DNA of 56,026 bases from an uncultured Coriobacteriaceae bacterium (GCA_900543875.1 UQSV01000003.1:1-56026); one strand, 5' to 3'. Positions 41,801 to 53,443 are shown, numbered from the stretch's first letter. Numbers and translations are program-made. Notes: generated by a model not told the origin, from the letters alone.

Positions 41801-43252
41801 CTACTTCGTGGCCGTGGGCTCGTCGACGTAGCCGCGGTGGCCCTGGGCGGCGAACTTGGCCATGTCGGAGGCCGCCATGCCCTGCGAGCCGTCGGCGCTG
41901 TGGCGCTTGACGTACATCGAGTCCGACTCGTCCTCCCAGAGACGGTCGGCGATGGGCGCCCAGGCCTTGGCGGCCTCGACGGTCTTCTCGCGCAGCTGCT
42001 CGGGCGTCTCCTGCTCCACCAGGTCGGTGGAGTGGGCGCCGCTCTCGGCCACCATCTTGGGCAGCGTGTCGGGGTTCTCGAGCATCGGGCAGGGCTTGAG
42101 GTGGTTGCCGTTGAAGGGCTGGCCCTCGTAGTACTTCATAAAGATGGGGCTGCCCAGGGCGTCAAGCAGGCTCACGTCGTGGATGTTGACGTTGGAGTAG
42201 TGGATGAAGACGCACGGCTCGACGTCGCCCGCGGCGTTGATGTGCAGGTAGCGACGGCCGCCGGCGATGCAGCCGCCCACGTACTCGCCATCGTTCTGGA
42301 AGTCGAGGGTAAAGAGCGGCTTCTTGTCGCGCATCTCGCGGATGAAGCGGTACATCTTCTCGCGCTGCTCAGGCGTGGGGATGAGGTCGGCCGTGGCGGC
42401 GCGGCCCACCGGCATGAAGTGGAAGTACCAGCAGAACAGGGCGCCCTTCTCAATCATCCAGTCGATGTTCTCCTCGGTGGCGACCGTGTCGGCGTTTGCC
42501 TTGGTCCAGCAGCAGGAGATGCCAAACGGCAGCTTGTGCGAGCGCAGCAGGTCCATGGCACGCTCGATCTTGACGTAGGTGCCCTCACCGCGGCGGGCGT
42601 CGGTGGTGTGCTCGTTGCCCTCGGCCGAGATGGCGGGCACGAAGTTGCCCACGCGGATCATGTCCTGGCAGAAGGCCTCGTCGATGAGCGTGGCGTTGGT
42701 GAAGCACAGGAAGGCGCAGTCGGGGTGCCTCTCGCAGATCTTGATGAGGTCGTGCTTGCGCACGAGCGGCTCGCCGCCCGTGTAGATGTAGATGTGGGTG
42801 CCCAGCTCCTTGCCCTGCGTCACGATGCTGTCGATGTCATCGAGCGAGAGGTTCTGCTGGTGGCCATACTCGGCGGCCCAGCAGCCGGTGCAGTGCAGGT
42901 TGCAGGCGCTCGTGGGGTCGAGCAGGATGGCCCATGGGATGTTGCGCTGGTACTTCTCGCGCGCCTTCTCCTGCTGCGGCCACGCAAGCAGGTTGCCGTC
43001 GATGAGCAGGGCCCTGAGCAGCTTGGTACGCATCTCGGGGTTGAGCTGGAAGACCTTCATGATGAGCTGGTACCAGTTGCCACGGCTCTTGATGACGTCG
43101 GTGAACGCCTGGCGCTGAACGGGGAAGACGTTGTCCGGCACGAGCTTGTTGACGAGGTCCATGATCTTGTCGACGTGCTCCTCGGGGTTCTCGTCAAGGT
43201 AGTCGACGAGCTTGTTGAGCGCCGCGCGCTCGGCGGCCTGCGTAAGTCCCAT
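41801..43252 (-). CDS. Radical SAM protein of unknown substrate
   Basis: 483 residues from ATG 43252 (GGGAGAG upstream). An N-terminal helical region (1-100) precedes the radical SAM core with CNLHCTGCW (C117, C121, C124) and the SAM-binding GGEP near residue 160. Later cysteines (GGCIAGGRRY, EPCVFIHYS, KPCPM) may bind an auxiliary cluster as in SPASM-like proteins. HpnH-like and other DUF3463-type proteins share this appearance, but the reaction cannot be told. Divergent from the MacB-like ABC genes; its promoter region carries two TTTACATAAG boxes. Confidence 0.88.
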   Translation of the reverse strand: MGLTQAAERAALNKLVDYLDENPEEHVDKIMDLVNKLVPDNVFPVQRQAFTDVIKSRGNWYQLIMKVFQLNPEMRTKLLRALLIDGNLLAWPQQEKAREKYQRNIPWAILLDPTSACNLHCTGCWAAEYGHQQNLSLDDIDSIVTQGKELGTHIYIYTGGEPLVRKHDLIKICERHPDCAFLCFTNATLIDEAFCQDMIRVGNFVPAISAEGNEHTTDARRGEGTYVKIERAMDLLRSHKLPFGISCCWTKANADTVATEENIDWMIEKGALFCWYFHFMPVGRAATADLIPTPEQREKMYRFIREMRDKKPLFTLDFQNDGEYVGGCIAGGRRYLHINAAGDVEPCVFIHYSNVNIHDVSLLDALGSPIFMKYYEGQPFNGNHLKPCPMLENPDTLPKMVAESGAHSTDLVEQETPEQLREKTVEAAKAWAPIADRLWEDESDSMYVKRHSADGSQGMAASDMAKFAAQGHRGYVDEPTATK

Positions 43253-43348
43253 TTCTCTCCCTCACGTGCGCTTCGAGCGCACCCTAAGGCGGCAACCGCC
43301 CGGGCCGCCCCCTCCTGGGACCCGCCCGGCGTGCGACAGCTGCCATTA

Positions 43349-43396
43349 CTTATGTAAACCCTGCAGCATATTACCCTCATTTTGTCTTATGTAAAC
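43349..43396 (-). promoter_or_regulatory. Promoter region of the radical SAM gene with direct repeats
   Basis: GTTTACATAAG occurs twice on the minus strand (43386-43396 and 43349-43359). The distal copy supplies a -35 TTTACA (43390-43395), 16 bases from TAATAT (43368-43373). The proximal copy lies downstream of the -10 and could bind a repressor. Confidence 0.45.
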
Positions 43397-43469
43397 AAGA
43401 ATCTTAAATTTGAGTCAAAGCCTACCCCTACCCCTTTGAGCCGCGGAGTATACTTGCGTTAACTAATTC

Positions 43470-43485
43470 GTTAGATTTGGCTAAC
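43470..43485. promoter_or_regulatory. GTTAG-N6-CTAAC palindrome upstream of the ABC genes
   Basis: GTTAG (43470-43474) and CTAAC (43481-43485) form an inverted repeat in an AT-rich stretch that also contains TATACT (43449-43454), just upstream of the ABC ATPase gene. Likely operator/promoter region; the regulator is not in the immediate neighbourhood. Confidence 0.4.
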
Positions 43486-43516
43486 TTATAGCTACGCAAG
43501 CCAACTAGGAGCAGCA

Positions 43517-44287
<771 letters not shown>

Positions 44288-44289
44288 CC

Positions 44290-46758
44290 ATGAGAAGCCC
44301 GCTGACCAAGAGGCTCCCGCGCGAGCTTCGCAACAACATGGGCAAGTACCTGGGAATCTTTCTGCTCATGGCAGGCTCGATTGCCCTCGTGAGCGGATTT
44401 CTGCTTGCGGCGAGCTCCATCAACGTCATCATGTCGACGATGCGCGACGACTACGTCATCGAGGACGCCCGCTTCACGCTCGACTACGAGGCAACGGACG
44501 GGCAGCTCGACGCCGCCCGCGACGCGGCGCAAGGCTATGGCGGCGCCGAGGTCGTGCCCATCACGAGCGTCGACGCCGCGCTGGAGCAAGTAGACGGCAG
44601 CGCCGCCGCGCGCGAGGCAACCGTGCGCGCCTACGCCCACCGCACGCAAGTCGACGTCGCGGCCTATGCGCAAGGTCGCGCGCCCCAGACCGCCAGCGAG
44701 GTCGCCGTCGACCGCGTCTTCGCGAGCCACAACGGCATCCACGTGGGCGGCACGGTTAAGCTCGCTGGCCGCGAGCTTTCCGTGGTGGGCATCATGACCC
44801 TGCCCGACCAGCAGGCCCTCTTCGAGAACAACAGCGACTTCACGATCAACGCCCTGTCGTTTGGCGTGGCCGAGGTCAGCGACGAGGGTCTCTCCGCGCT
44901 CGAGGAGGTGGCGCCCGTCTCGTACACCTATGCCATCGTGTTTGGCGACCGCACGATGTCTGCCGCGCGCCGCACGGACGCCGAGGCCGACGTTATGGAG
45001 GCGCTCGCCGACCACGACGCGCGCGTCTCGGACTTCATCGACGCCGACGCCAACCAGGGCATAGGATATGCCGCCGACGACGTCGAGGGCGACTCCTCGA
45101 TGTGGGAGATGATGATGGCGATCATCATCGTGATCATGGGCTTCGTCTTCGTGGTGCTCAGCGGCGCGCAGATCGAGGAGGAGAGTGCCATCATCGGCAC
45201 CCTGCTCGCGAGCGGTTGGCGCACGCGCGAGATCGTGGCCCACTACCTGGCGACGCCCGCCCTCGTGGGCGCGCTCGCCTGCGCCTGCGGCACGGGGCTG
45301 GGGCTCACGCTGCTCGAGCAGCCCATGAAGGGGCTCTACTACAACTCCTACAGCCTGCCGCCCTACCACATGACCTGGAGCTGGCGCGTCTTTGCCATGT
45401 GCACCGCCGTGCCGTTCGCCCTGCTCGTGGGCGTGACGCTCGTGGGCCTGCTGCGCAAAATGGGAAGGACCCCGTTGCAGTTCCTGCGCCACGAGCTGGG
45501 GCGGGGCGGCACGAGGCGTGGCGTGCGCCTGCCCGCCCGGCTGGGGTTCGTCGCGCGCTTCCGCCTGCGCGTGTTCCTGCGAAACCTCGGCAACTTCGCC
45601 ACGCTGTTCGTTGGCATCGCCTTCGCAAGCATGCTGCTGCTCTTTGGCCTCGCGATCATGCCCACGATGAACCACTACTCGGAGAACCTGAGAAGCGGCA
45701 TGGTGGCCGCCCACCAGTACACCCTGAAGCGTCCCGTCGACCTCACGGGCACGGACGAGGCGCGGGCGAGCTGGGAGGCGTACGACCGCCTGGCCTCGGT
45801 CTCGGACATCGACGAGCTGTGCCTTACGGGCGACGAGCGCGCCGACTTCGTGCGCAGCCTCGCGCGCATCGACGAGGACGACCACGCGGTGAACCTCGCC
45901 GCCAATTCGAGCGAGGCCATCGAGCAGGCCGAGAGCTACGGCATCTACCAGCTGCAATATGACCGCGGGCAGGACACGGGCTACGAGGGCCTGAACGTCT
46001 ACGGCATCCGTGAGGACTCCCGCTACTGGAAGGGGCTCGACGTCGCGGGCGGGCGCGTCGTCGTGGGCGCGGGCATCGCAGACAAGTACGGCCTGGGCGC
46101 GGGCGACACGATCACCCTCTGGGACAAGTACACTGACACGACCTATCGCCTCAAGATCGACGGCACCTGGGGCACCAAGTCCGACCTCAACGTCTACCTC
46201 GACCTCGACACCTTCAACACGCTGCTGGGAAACGCGAGCGGCTTCTTCAACGCAATAGCGAGCGACGAACCGCTCGACATCGACGCGCGCTGGCTCGCGA
46301 GCGAGCTCACGCCCGCGGACATGGACAAGATCGGCGAGCAGATGACCGACTCGATGGGCGACATGATGTACCTGCTGATGGGCATCGCCGTGTTCATCTT
46401 CCTCATCTTCATCTACCTGCTCACGAAGGCCGTCATCGACCGCAGCGCGCGCAGCATCTCGTACATGAAGGTCTTTGGCTACCGCGGCCGCGAGGTGAGC
46501 CACCTCTACGTGCGCTCGATCACGTGGTGCGTCGTAGCGTCGCTTTTGCTCACGCAGCCGCTGCTCATCGGCGCGCTCACGGCGATCTTCCGCTCGATGC
46601 TCTACGCCTACAACGGCAACATCGAGATCTTCGTCCCCGCGGGCGCCATGGCCCAGTGCGTGCTCACGGGCTTTGCCACCTACGTCGTCGCGGCGCTTCT
46701 CCACCTGCGCTCGATCCGCCGCATGCCGATGTCGCTCGCCCTCAAGGTCCAGGAGTAG
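44290..46758 (+). CDS. FtsX/MacB-like ABC permease
   Basis: 822 residues from ATG 44290, two bases after the ATPase stop; a GTG at 44281 is an alternative overlapping start. N-terminal membrane helix (~15-40), a large extracellular domain, three helices (~275-400), a second half with helix (~440) and extracellular domain, and a final three-helix FtsX block (~690-800) ending LRSIRRMPMSLALKVQE. Two FtsX repeats are typical of Gram-positive permeases for antimicrobial peptide resistance or lipoprotein/peptide handling; the substrate is unknown. Confidence 0.92.
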   Translation: MRSPLTKRLPRELRNNMGKYLGIFLLMAGSIALVSGFLLAASSINVIMSTMRDDYVIEDARFTLDYEATDGQLDAARDAAQGYGGAEVVPITSVDAALEQVDGSAAAREATVRAYAHRTQVDVAAYAQGRAPQTASEVAVDRVFASHNGIHVGGTVKLAGRELSVVGIMTLPDQQALFENNSDFTINALSFGVAEVSDEGLSALEEVAPVSYTYAIVFGDRTMSAARRTDAEADVMEALADHDARVSDFIDADANQGIGYAADDVEGDSSMWEMMMAIIIVIMGFVFVVLSGAQIEEESAIIGTLLASGWRTREIVAHYLATPALVGALACACGTGLGLTLLEQPMKGLYYNSYSLPPYHMTWSWRVFAMCTAVPFALLVGVTLVGLLRKMGRTPLQFLRHELGRGGTRRGVRLPARLGFVARFRLRVFLRNLGNFATLFVGIAFASMLLLFGLAIMPTMNHYSENLRSGMVAAHQYTLKRPVDLTGTDEARASWEAYDRLASVSDIDELCLTGDERADFVRSLARIDEDDHAVNLAANSSEAIEQAESYGIYQLQYDRGQDTGYEGLNVYGIREDSRYWKGLDVAGGRVVVGAGIADKYGLGAGDTITLWDKYTDTTYRLKIDGTWGTKSDLNVYLDLDTFNTLLGNASGFFNAIASDEPLDIDARWLASELTPADMDKIGEQMTDSMGDMMYLLMGIAVFIFLIFIYLLTKAVIDRSARSISYMKVFGYRGREVSHLYVRSITWCVVASLLLTQPLLIGALTAIFRSMLYAYNGNIEIFVPAGAMAQCVLTGFATYVVAALLHLRSIRRMPMSLALKVQE

Positions 46759-46863
46759 CGTAGCGGGGCGCGAGCCGGCATGAGCGAAATGCGCTTGAGG
46801 TTAAAGAGCGTCTGACTATGTCGTACGAGGTAGAGGTCCTTGCGCATGCGCTTCCCTTCTCAC

Positions 46864-46900
46864 AAAGGGGACGGGTTGGCACCTGCGCCAGCCCGCCCCC
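46864..46900 (-). terminator. Terminator of the leftward alcohol dehydrogenase
   Basis: On the minus strand the arms 46887-46900 and 46867-46880 form a ~14-bp stem with three mismatches followed by TTTGTG, 17 bases after the dehydrogenase stop. The remainder of 46759-46863 holds no gene. Confidence 0.6.
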
Positions 46901-46916
46901 CGCACGCGGCAAATAC

Positions 46917-48134
46917 CTACTTCCAGCTTGCCTCGAGAATCGCGGTGACGTCGTCGACCGAGAGCTCAACCGGGTCGTGGCCAAAGAGCGCGCCGTTGGT
47001 CGTGATGGCGTTCTCGGCGATGGCGGGCAGCTCGTCTCGGGTGATGCCCCACTCGCTCATGGCAAGGCCGTCCACGCCGCACTCGCGCTTGAGGCGCGCC
47101 AGCTCGGTCACGAAGGCGGATGGGCCCTGCTCGGCGACCTCGGCCTCGCTCGCGCCCATGAGGCGGGCCATCTCGACGTAGCGGTCGTCGCAGGCGTGGG
47201 CGTCGATCATGTGCTGGTGGTAGGCGCACGCGATCATGATGAGGCCCGCGCCGTGCGGCAGGTCGTGGTGGTGCGCGCTCATGCCATGCTCGGTGCCATG
47301 GCAGCCGCAGCAGCCCGAGCACACCATGGCGTAGCCGCCCAGCGTGTTGGCAAAGGCGAGCTGCGTGCGCGCCTCGAGGTTGGCACCGTCGCTCACGCAG
47401 GCGGCGAGCGAGGCGGCGGCGTTGCGAATGCCCTCGCGGCAGATCATGTCGCCCATGAGGGTGTGGTTGTTGGCGATGAAGCACTCGACGTTGTGGAACA
47501 GCGCGTCGAAGCCCTGGAAGGCCGTGAGGCGGGCGGGGACCGTGAGCATGAGCTCGGGGTCGACCACCGAGAGGCGCGGGAACAGCTTGGGGCTGCCCAG
47601 ACGCAGCTTCTCGTCGTTCTCCTCGCAGGAGATGACGCCGCCGGCGTCTGCCTCGGAGCCCGTGCCGGCCGTGGTCGTCACGCACACGAGCGGCAGCGGG
47701 TCGTTGGGGATGGGCAGGCCCTTGGCCGTGCCGCCCATGACGTAGTCCCAGATGTCGCCCGCGACCTCATTGCCGGCCTCGTCGCGGCCGGGGTTCGCGG
47801 CGACCACGCAGATGCCCTTCGAGCCGTCCATGACCGAGCCGCCGCCCAGGGCAACCACGAAGTCGCAGCCCTGCTCGCGCGCGAGCCAGCCGCCGGCGTT
47901 GACGGTCTGCCTCAGCGGGTTGGGCTCGATGCGGTCGAACAGCACGTGGGCGACGCCCGCGCGGTCGAGCTGGCCGTAGAGCCTGTCGAGGTAGCCGTTG
48001 GCCTTGACCGACTTGCCGCCGGTCGTGACCACGAGCGCCTTCTTGCCGGGAAGCTGCTGGTCTCCCAGCTCGGCAAGCTTGCCCGGGCCAAACAGGACCC
48101 TCGTGGGCGCAAAGAAGTTGTAGTGCTCTGCCAT
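46917..48134 (-). CDS. Iron-containing alcohol dehydrogenase
   Basis: 405 residues from ATG 48134 (TTGGAGG upstream); the frame is open to 48278 without homology. NAD-binding VALGGGSVMDGSKG, metal ligands in GFDALFHNVE (Asp, His) and GTEHGMSAHHHDLPHGAGL (two His) are present. It differs in length and active-site context from the one at 39828, so the two are not recent duplicates. Divergent from a LysR gene, its likely regulator. Confidence 0.92.
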   Translation of the reverse strand: MAEHYNFFAPTRVLFGPGKLAELGDQQLPGKKALVVTTGGKSVKANGYLDRLYGQLDRAGVAHVLFDRIEPNPLRQTVNAGGWLAREQGCDFVVALGGGSVMDGSKGICVVAANPGRDEAGNEVAGDIWDYVMGGTAKGLPIPNDPLPLVCVTTTAGTGSEADAGGVISCEENDEKLRLGSPKLFPRLSVVDPELMLTVPARLTAFQGFDALFHNVECFIANNHTLMGDMICREGIRNAAASLAACVSDGANLEARTQLAFANTLGGYAMVCSGCCGCHGTEHGMSAHHHDLPHGAGLIMIACAYHQHMIDAHACDDRYVEMARLMGASEAEVAEQGPSAFVTELARLKRECGVDGLAMSEWGITRDELPAIAENAITTNGALFGHDPVELSVDDVTAILEASWK

Positions 48135-48315
48135 GCGATTCCTCCAAACGTGAGTGGTGGCGCTCCCCTTGCGCCAACAGCGAGTGCGGCGGGTGCCGCA
48201 GACCCCTCTCGTCGTCACTAGGGTACCCCCGCGCGCGACGTTTGGGAGCCGCGACGTGGGCGCAAACGGCCGGCGCACGCGCTAGAATCGCTCCAGTCAC
48301 ACACGAGGAGCGCCC

Positions 48316-49239
48316 ATGACTCTCACGCAGCTGCGCTACGTCGCAAAAATCGCCGAGTGCGGCTCGATCACCGAGGCCGCGCGCCAGCTCTACATCTCCC
48401 AGCCCAGCCTCTCGACCGCCGTGCGCGAGCTCGAAGGCGAGCTCGGCATCGTCATCTTCAACCGCTCGGCACGCGGCATCTCGCTCACGCCCGACGGCTC
48501 GGAGTTCCTCTCCTACGCGCGCCAGATCCTCGAGCAGACCGAGCTCGTCGAGCAGCGCTACGCGCACGCGCGCCCCTCCAAGCGCCTGTTCGCCATCTCG
48601 TCGCAGCACTACGCCTTCGTGGTCAACGCGTTCGTGAGCCTACTCGAAAGCGTTGAGGCCGACGAGTACGAGATGACCCTGCGCGAGAGCCGCACCTACG
48701 AGATCATCGAGGACGTCGCGGGCTACCGCAGCGAGCTGGGCGTGCTGTATCTGAGCTCGTTTAACGAGAAGGTCCTGCGCAAGCTCATGCGCGAGAACCA
48801 CCTCACCTACACCCCGCTGTTCGACGCGCAGCCGCACGTGTTCCTCTCGCAGCACCACCCGCTGGCGCACGTCGAGCGTGTGACGCTCGACGAGCTCGAC
48901 GCCTACCCCTACCTGTGCTACGAGCAGGGCACCCACAACTCGCTGTACTTCTCGGAGGAGCTGCTGCCCTTTGAGAGCCACCGCAAGAGCATCGTCGTGA
49001 CCGACCGCGCCACCCTGTTCAACCTGCTACGCGGCGTCGACGGCTACACGATCTGCTCGGGCATGCTCAACAGCAACCTCAACGGCAGCGACATCGTCTC
49101 GGTGCCGCTCGTCACCGACGAGACCATGCAGCTGGGATACCTCACCAACGACCGCGCCCGTCTCTCGCCCATGGCCAGGCGCTACCTCGAGGAGCTGCGC
49201 GCCCTCATCGCCCAGGATGGCTACGAGGTGCTGAGCTAG
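48316..49239 (+). CDS. LysR-family transcriptional regulator
   Basis: 307 residues from ATG 48316 (GAGGAG upstream). N-terminal helix-turn-helix AKIAECGSITEAARQLYISQPSLST (10-34) and a full effector-binding domain. The 181-base gap to the divergent iron alcohol dehydrogenase is the usual layout for a LysR regulator and its target. A cluster of hairpin repeats begins about 100 bases after its stop. Confidence 0.9.
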   Translation: MTLTQLRYVAKIAECGSITEAARQLYISQPSLSTAVRELEGELGIVIFNRSARGISLTPDGSEFLSYARQILEQTELVEQRYAHARPSKRLFAISSQHYAFVVNAFVSLLESVEADEYEMTLRESRTYEIIEDVAGYRSELGVLYLSSFNEKVLRKLMRENHLTYTPLFDAQPHVFLSQHHPLAHVERVTLDELDAYPYLCYEQGTHNSLYFSEELLPFESHRKSIVVTDRATLFNLLRGVDGYTICSGMLNSNLNGSDIVSVPLVTDETMQLGYLTNDRARLSPMARRYLEELRALIAQDGYEVLS

Positions 49240-49340
49240 CGCATCCGGCCGAGACGCGCAGGCGGTGCGCCGGCGTGACGGCGCTCGCACGGCGCCATGT
49301 CACTTCTCGCATGCCGCCACCACGGCACTTCTCGCACGTC

Positions 49341-49554
49341 GCCATCGGTTATGCACGTTTGAGGTGGCGGAGACGTGCGCAACCGATGGCGCGTTCAACT
49401 GGCGGCATCTCGCCCATCGATATGGCACGTTTGCAGCCGCGGAGACGTGCACAAACGATGGCACGTTGGAGCCGAAGCGCATTGCCATCGCTTTCGCATG
49501 TTTCACCCTGCCGAGACGTGCACAAACAATGGCTCGTTACGCTCCCCGATAATT
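49341..49554. repeat. Hairpin repeat cluster A: three 71-72 bp units
   Basis: Units alpha (49341-49411), beta (49412-49483) and gamma (49484-49554) each contain a left arm CCATCGNNNNNGCAYGTTT, a variable 8-10 base loop, a right arm GAGACGTGCNCAAMCRATGG, then CNCGTT and a tail. Degenerate half units lie at 49290-49340. Together they fill the 399-base gap between the LysR and MoxR genes. The order alpha-beta-gamma recurs at 53474-53687. Confidence 0.85.
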
Positions 49555-49638
49555 TACGGACATGCAACGTTCCCCCGCCGAGGCCCTTGTAGTGCACGCG
49601 TATGCTTGGTAAATAACAGACTCTCGAGGGGAGACCCC

Positions 49639-50640
<1,002 letters not shown>

Positions 50641-50641
50641 C

Positions 50642-53443
50642 ATGCGAGCCCGCAGCGCCGTCATCCTCGCCCTCTCCCTGCTGCTCGCACTTGTCGGCAG
50701 CCGCATGGGCTCGTCCTCGCTGCTCACAAGCGGCCTATGGCTTGCGCTGCTTAGCCTGGTACGCACGCTAGGCATGCTTGCGCTGGGGCGGAGAGGCCGC
50801 TCGCCCGGTACGCTGGAAAAGCCGCCCGTCACGCCCATCCCCGCTTGTGACCGGCCCAATGCGACCAATCAGCAGGAGGAGCTCGACCCCGCGCGGCTTC
50901 GCCCCTACGCCCCCGGGGACGCCCCGGGGCTCATCTCCTGGAAGCAGACCGCTCGCCACGGCAGGCTCATGGTCATAGACAGGGCCATCGCCAGCTCGCC
51001 AGCCAGACGAGAGGGCGCCAGCACTGGCACGGACGTTCCAAGCAACCGAGAACCAGGCTTCCTCAACTTGCGAGCGATACGGCGACACTGGCACCTCCAT
51101 GTCACCACGCTTCCGGGCAGAGGCGTCGATTTGCTCTGTCTTGCCCTCTTGTTCGTCCAGGCCTTTGCCGCGTTGCGTGCGCTCGTGCACCCTGGAAGCT
51201 GGCTCCAGGCGGTCACCACGATGATTGCACTCGCGGCATCGCTCGCCGTCCTCATCCCAAGGCCAAGCAGCACCAGGGGCATGGTAGTGACCGCCGCCGC
51301 GGGGTCCGCCCTCATTGCGATGTTCGCGCTCCCGCTGGCGCTTCTCGCCCTGTTGCCAGCAGGCGAGGGAGCCACGTCGCTCGTCGCGCTCGCGGGGCGC
51401 ACGCGGGACGGGGCCCTTGCGCTCTATCACGCCTGGCCGCCCCTCGAAGCCAACGGCGATGCCGCCGTGGCACTCGTGCTTGCAGGCGCGCTTGTCGCGC
51501 AGGGCCTCTGGCTCGTGTGCCTGTCAGGGTCCACGCGATCACTTGCGGCTCTCATGCCCCTTGCGCTCCTGACGATGCGGGAGGTCACGCGCGGGCCCGC
51601 CCCGAGCTGGTGGGAGCTCGCGCTTCTTGTGCTGCCCACCGCCGTCCTACTTCTCCGCGGAGACCCCGCGCTAATACGCCACTTCGCCAAGAGTGCCACA
51701 AGCCTCCGCCACAAAGCCAACGCCCGCATCGCGCTCGTCACGTCCATCGCAAGCATCGCGTCGCTCGCCATGGCCCTCGTGCTGGCGTCGCCCCTGCAGG
51801 CTGCTCTGCAAAGAAGCGGCATCTGCCCCCAGGGTGTTCTTCTCGAAGGAAGCGTCAACCCCATGGCCGACCTCTCCCAGGCACTGCGCGCCGGTGGCGA
51901 TGATGCGCAGCTTGTCTACCAAAGCAGCTCGGGCACCCCAGTCTACCTGCGGCTAGACACCATCAGCGACTTGGCTGGCATCACATGGGAACTCGACAAT
52001 GGCGCAGATAAGGCAAGCTCCTTCCCATGGTCCACCCGTGAGTTGCCACCCAGCGCAACCAGCGCATCCGCACCAGACGCGCCCCAGATGAGCGTAAGGG
52101 TTTCGGTGCGCAATCTGAGATGCCACTTTGCGCCCATCATCCCCGGGGCAACCAGCTTCGCCATCAGCGGCAGCGCCTCAAGCGACGCGTGGCGCTGGAC
52201 TCCCGCGGACTCGCTCTGGTCGCAGGCGGGCACAACGGGCTCGCTTGCCTATACGGTTGCAGGCTCCTACCTGGAGCCCATAACGAAGCCCGAGCAGATT
52301 GGCAAGCTCAAAGCGCTAAGAGACGCGTCGGACGAAGCCAAGGGCATCCCGCCGAATGGTGAGCTCTCGCCCTATCTCGCTCTTCCGGACGATCTCCCAG
52401 ATTCGCTGCGGGATGCGGCCGACGAGGTGCTCGAGCTTGCCGAGAGCCCGGCCAATTCGTCGGGAGGGTCAAGCGAGGACGACATCGAGATGCTTCGCTG
52501 GCTGCTCAACTACTTCTCTCATGGGTTCACTTACACGCTCGACGCGCCTCTGGGCACAGACAACCTTTCGTCACTCGACGCGTTCATGAGCGAGCGGCGA
52601 GGATACTGCATGCACTTTGCCGCCTCAACGGCCCTCATGGCGCGCGAGCTTGGCATACCCAGCCGTATTGCCATTGGCTATCGCCCCGCCGACGTAAAGG
52701 ACAACAGCGGTGCATTCGTGATCCCGGCAAACAGCCTGCACGCATGGACCGAGCTCTACCTCAAGGGCCTTGGCTGGGTGGGACTCGACGCGACTCCCGC
52801 AACGTCCACGAGCAGGGCGACTACAGCGGCGGCACTCGGCGCGACGCACGGGCAGGCCGAGCCCAAAGCCAAGACGGCCGATACGCGGCCGGCGACAACG
52901 CCAGCGGCCCCAACTCAGGCGGCCCCTCGCTCCGATGAGACCGCGTCGCAAGCTGGGGCAGGGGCAGCGCGGCAAGGTCGGAGGGCGGAATTCTCATGGC
53001 TCGGGCCCTCCCTGCTTGGGGCGCTTGCCCTCGCCACCCTCTGCCTGCCACGGCTTTTGAGACGCTCGCGAACAAAACGGCGCCTACGCGAGATCGCAGC
53101 AGGCAGCGCGCCCTTCGAGGCAGCCTGGAACGAGCTACTCGACCTTGCGATGGACGCGGGCCTCGGACCTTGGCGCCGCCTCACTGAGCAGCAGGTCGTC
53201 GATGACATCGTGCTGAGATGCAGCCCCCCGCCGCGGCTCATCGAGGGTCTCCGCCATCTCTTGCGCGAGCGCTGCCTCGCCGCCTATGGGCCGCCCAATG
53301 CGGGCCCCGTCAGCGGCGATGCGCGAGATGAACTTGCTCGATTCCTTCGCGAGTTCGCATCGTTAACGCAGCCAGGCCATCCGATACGTCGCTTCGCTCG
53401 CTTCTTGTTCCCGCGCTCTGTCGCAGCGCGGATGTGCACCTGA
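50642..53443 (+). CDS. Transglutaminase-like membrane protein (TgpA/DUF3488) fused to a reduced DUF58 segment
   Basis: 933 residues from ATG 50642. The first ~140 residues have two membrane helices and the DUF58 signature RLRPYAPGDAPGLISWKQTA (85-104) but not the rest of that domain. Then come about six membrane helices (162-385), an extracellular domain, and a transglutaminase core with C656 (RGYCMHFA), H700 (LHAWTE) and D716 (GLDATP), so the triad is intact. An Ala/Thr-rich linker, a final membrane helix (~790-812) and a cytoplasmic helical tail follow. Usually MoxR, DUF58 and TgpA are three genes. The substrate of these cell-surface transglutaminase/protease-like proteins is not known. Confidence 0.9.
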   Translation: MRARSAVILALSLLLALVGSRMGSSSLLTSGLWLALLSLVRTLGMLALGRRGRSPGTLEKPPVTPIPACDRPNATNQQEELDPARLRPYAPGDAPGLISWKQTARHGRLMVIDRAIASSPARREGASTGTDVPSNREPGFLNLRAIRRHWHLHVTTLPGRGVDLLCLALLFVQAFAALRALVHPGSWLQAVTTMIALAASLAVLIPRPSSTRGMVVTAAAGSALIAMFALPLALLALLPAGEGATSLVALAGRTRDGALALYHAWPPLEANGDAAVALVLAGALVAQGLWLVCLSGSTRSLAALMPLALLTMREVTRGPAPSWWELALLVLPTAVLLLRGDPALIRHFAKSATSLRHKANARIALVTSIASIASLAMALVLASPLQAALQRSGICPQGVLLEGSVNPMADLSQALRAGGDDAQLVYQSSSGTPVYLRLDTISDLAGITWELDNGADKASSFPWSTRELPPSATSASAPDAPQMSVRVSVRNLRCHFAPIIPGATSFAISGSASSDAWRWTPADSLWSQAGTTGSLAYTVAGSYLEPITKPEQIGKLKALRDASDEAKGIPPNGELSPYLALPDDLPDSLRDAADEVLELAESPANSSGGSSEDDIEMLRWLLNYFSHGFTYTLDAPLGTDNLSSLDAFMSERRGYCMHFAASTALMARELGIPSRIAIGYRPADVKDNSGAFVIPANSLHAWTELYLKGLGWVGLDATPATSTSRATTAAALGATHGQAEPKAKTADTRPATTPAAPTQAAPRSDETASQAGAGAARQGRRAEFSWLGPSLLGALALATLCLPRLLRRSRTKRRLREIAAGSAPFEAAWNELLDLAMDAGLGPWRRLTEQQVVDDIVLRCSPPPRLIEGLRHLLRERCLAAYGPPNAGPVSGDARDELARFLREFASLTQPGHPIRRFARFLFPRSVAARMCT

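Noticed and set aside
49341..49554. Possible CRISPR array (regular ~71-bp repeats)
   Set aside because: The units are homologous along their whole length with only short variable loops, units contain internal palindromes, and there are no unique ~30-bp spacers or cas genes.
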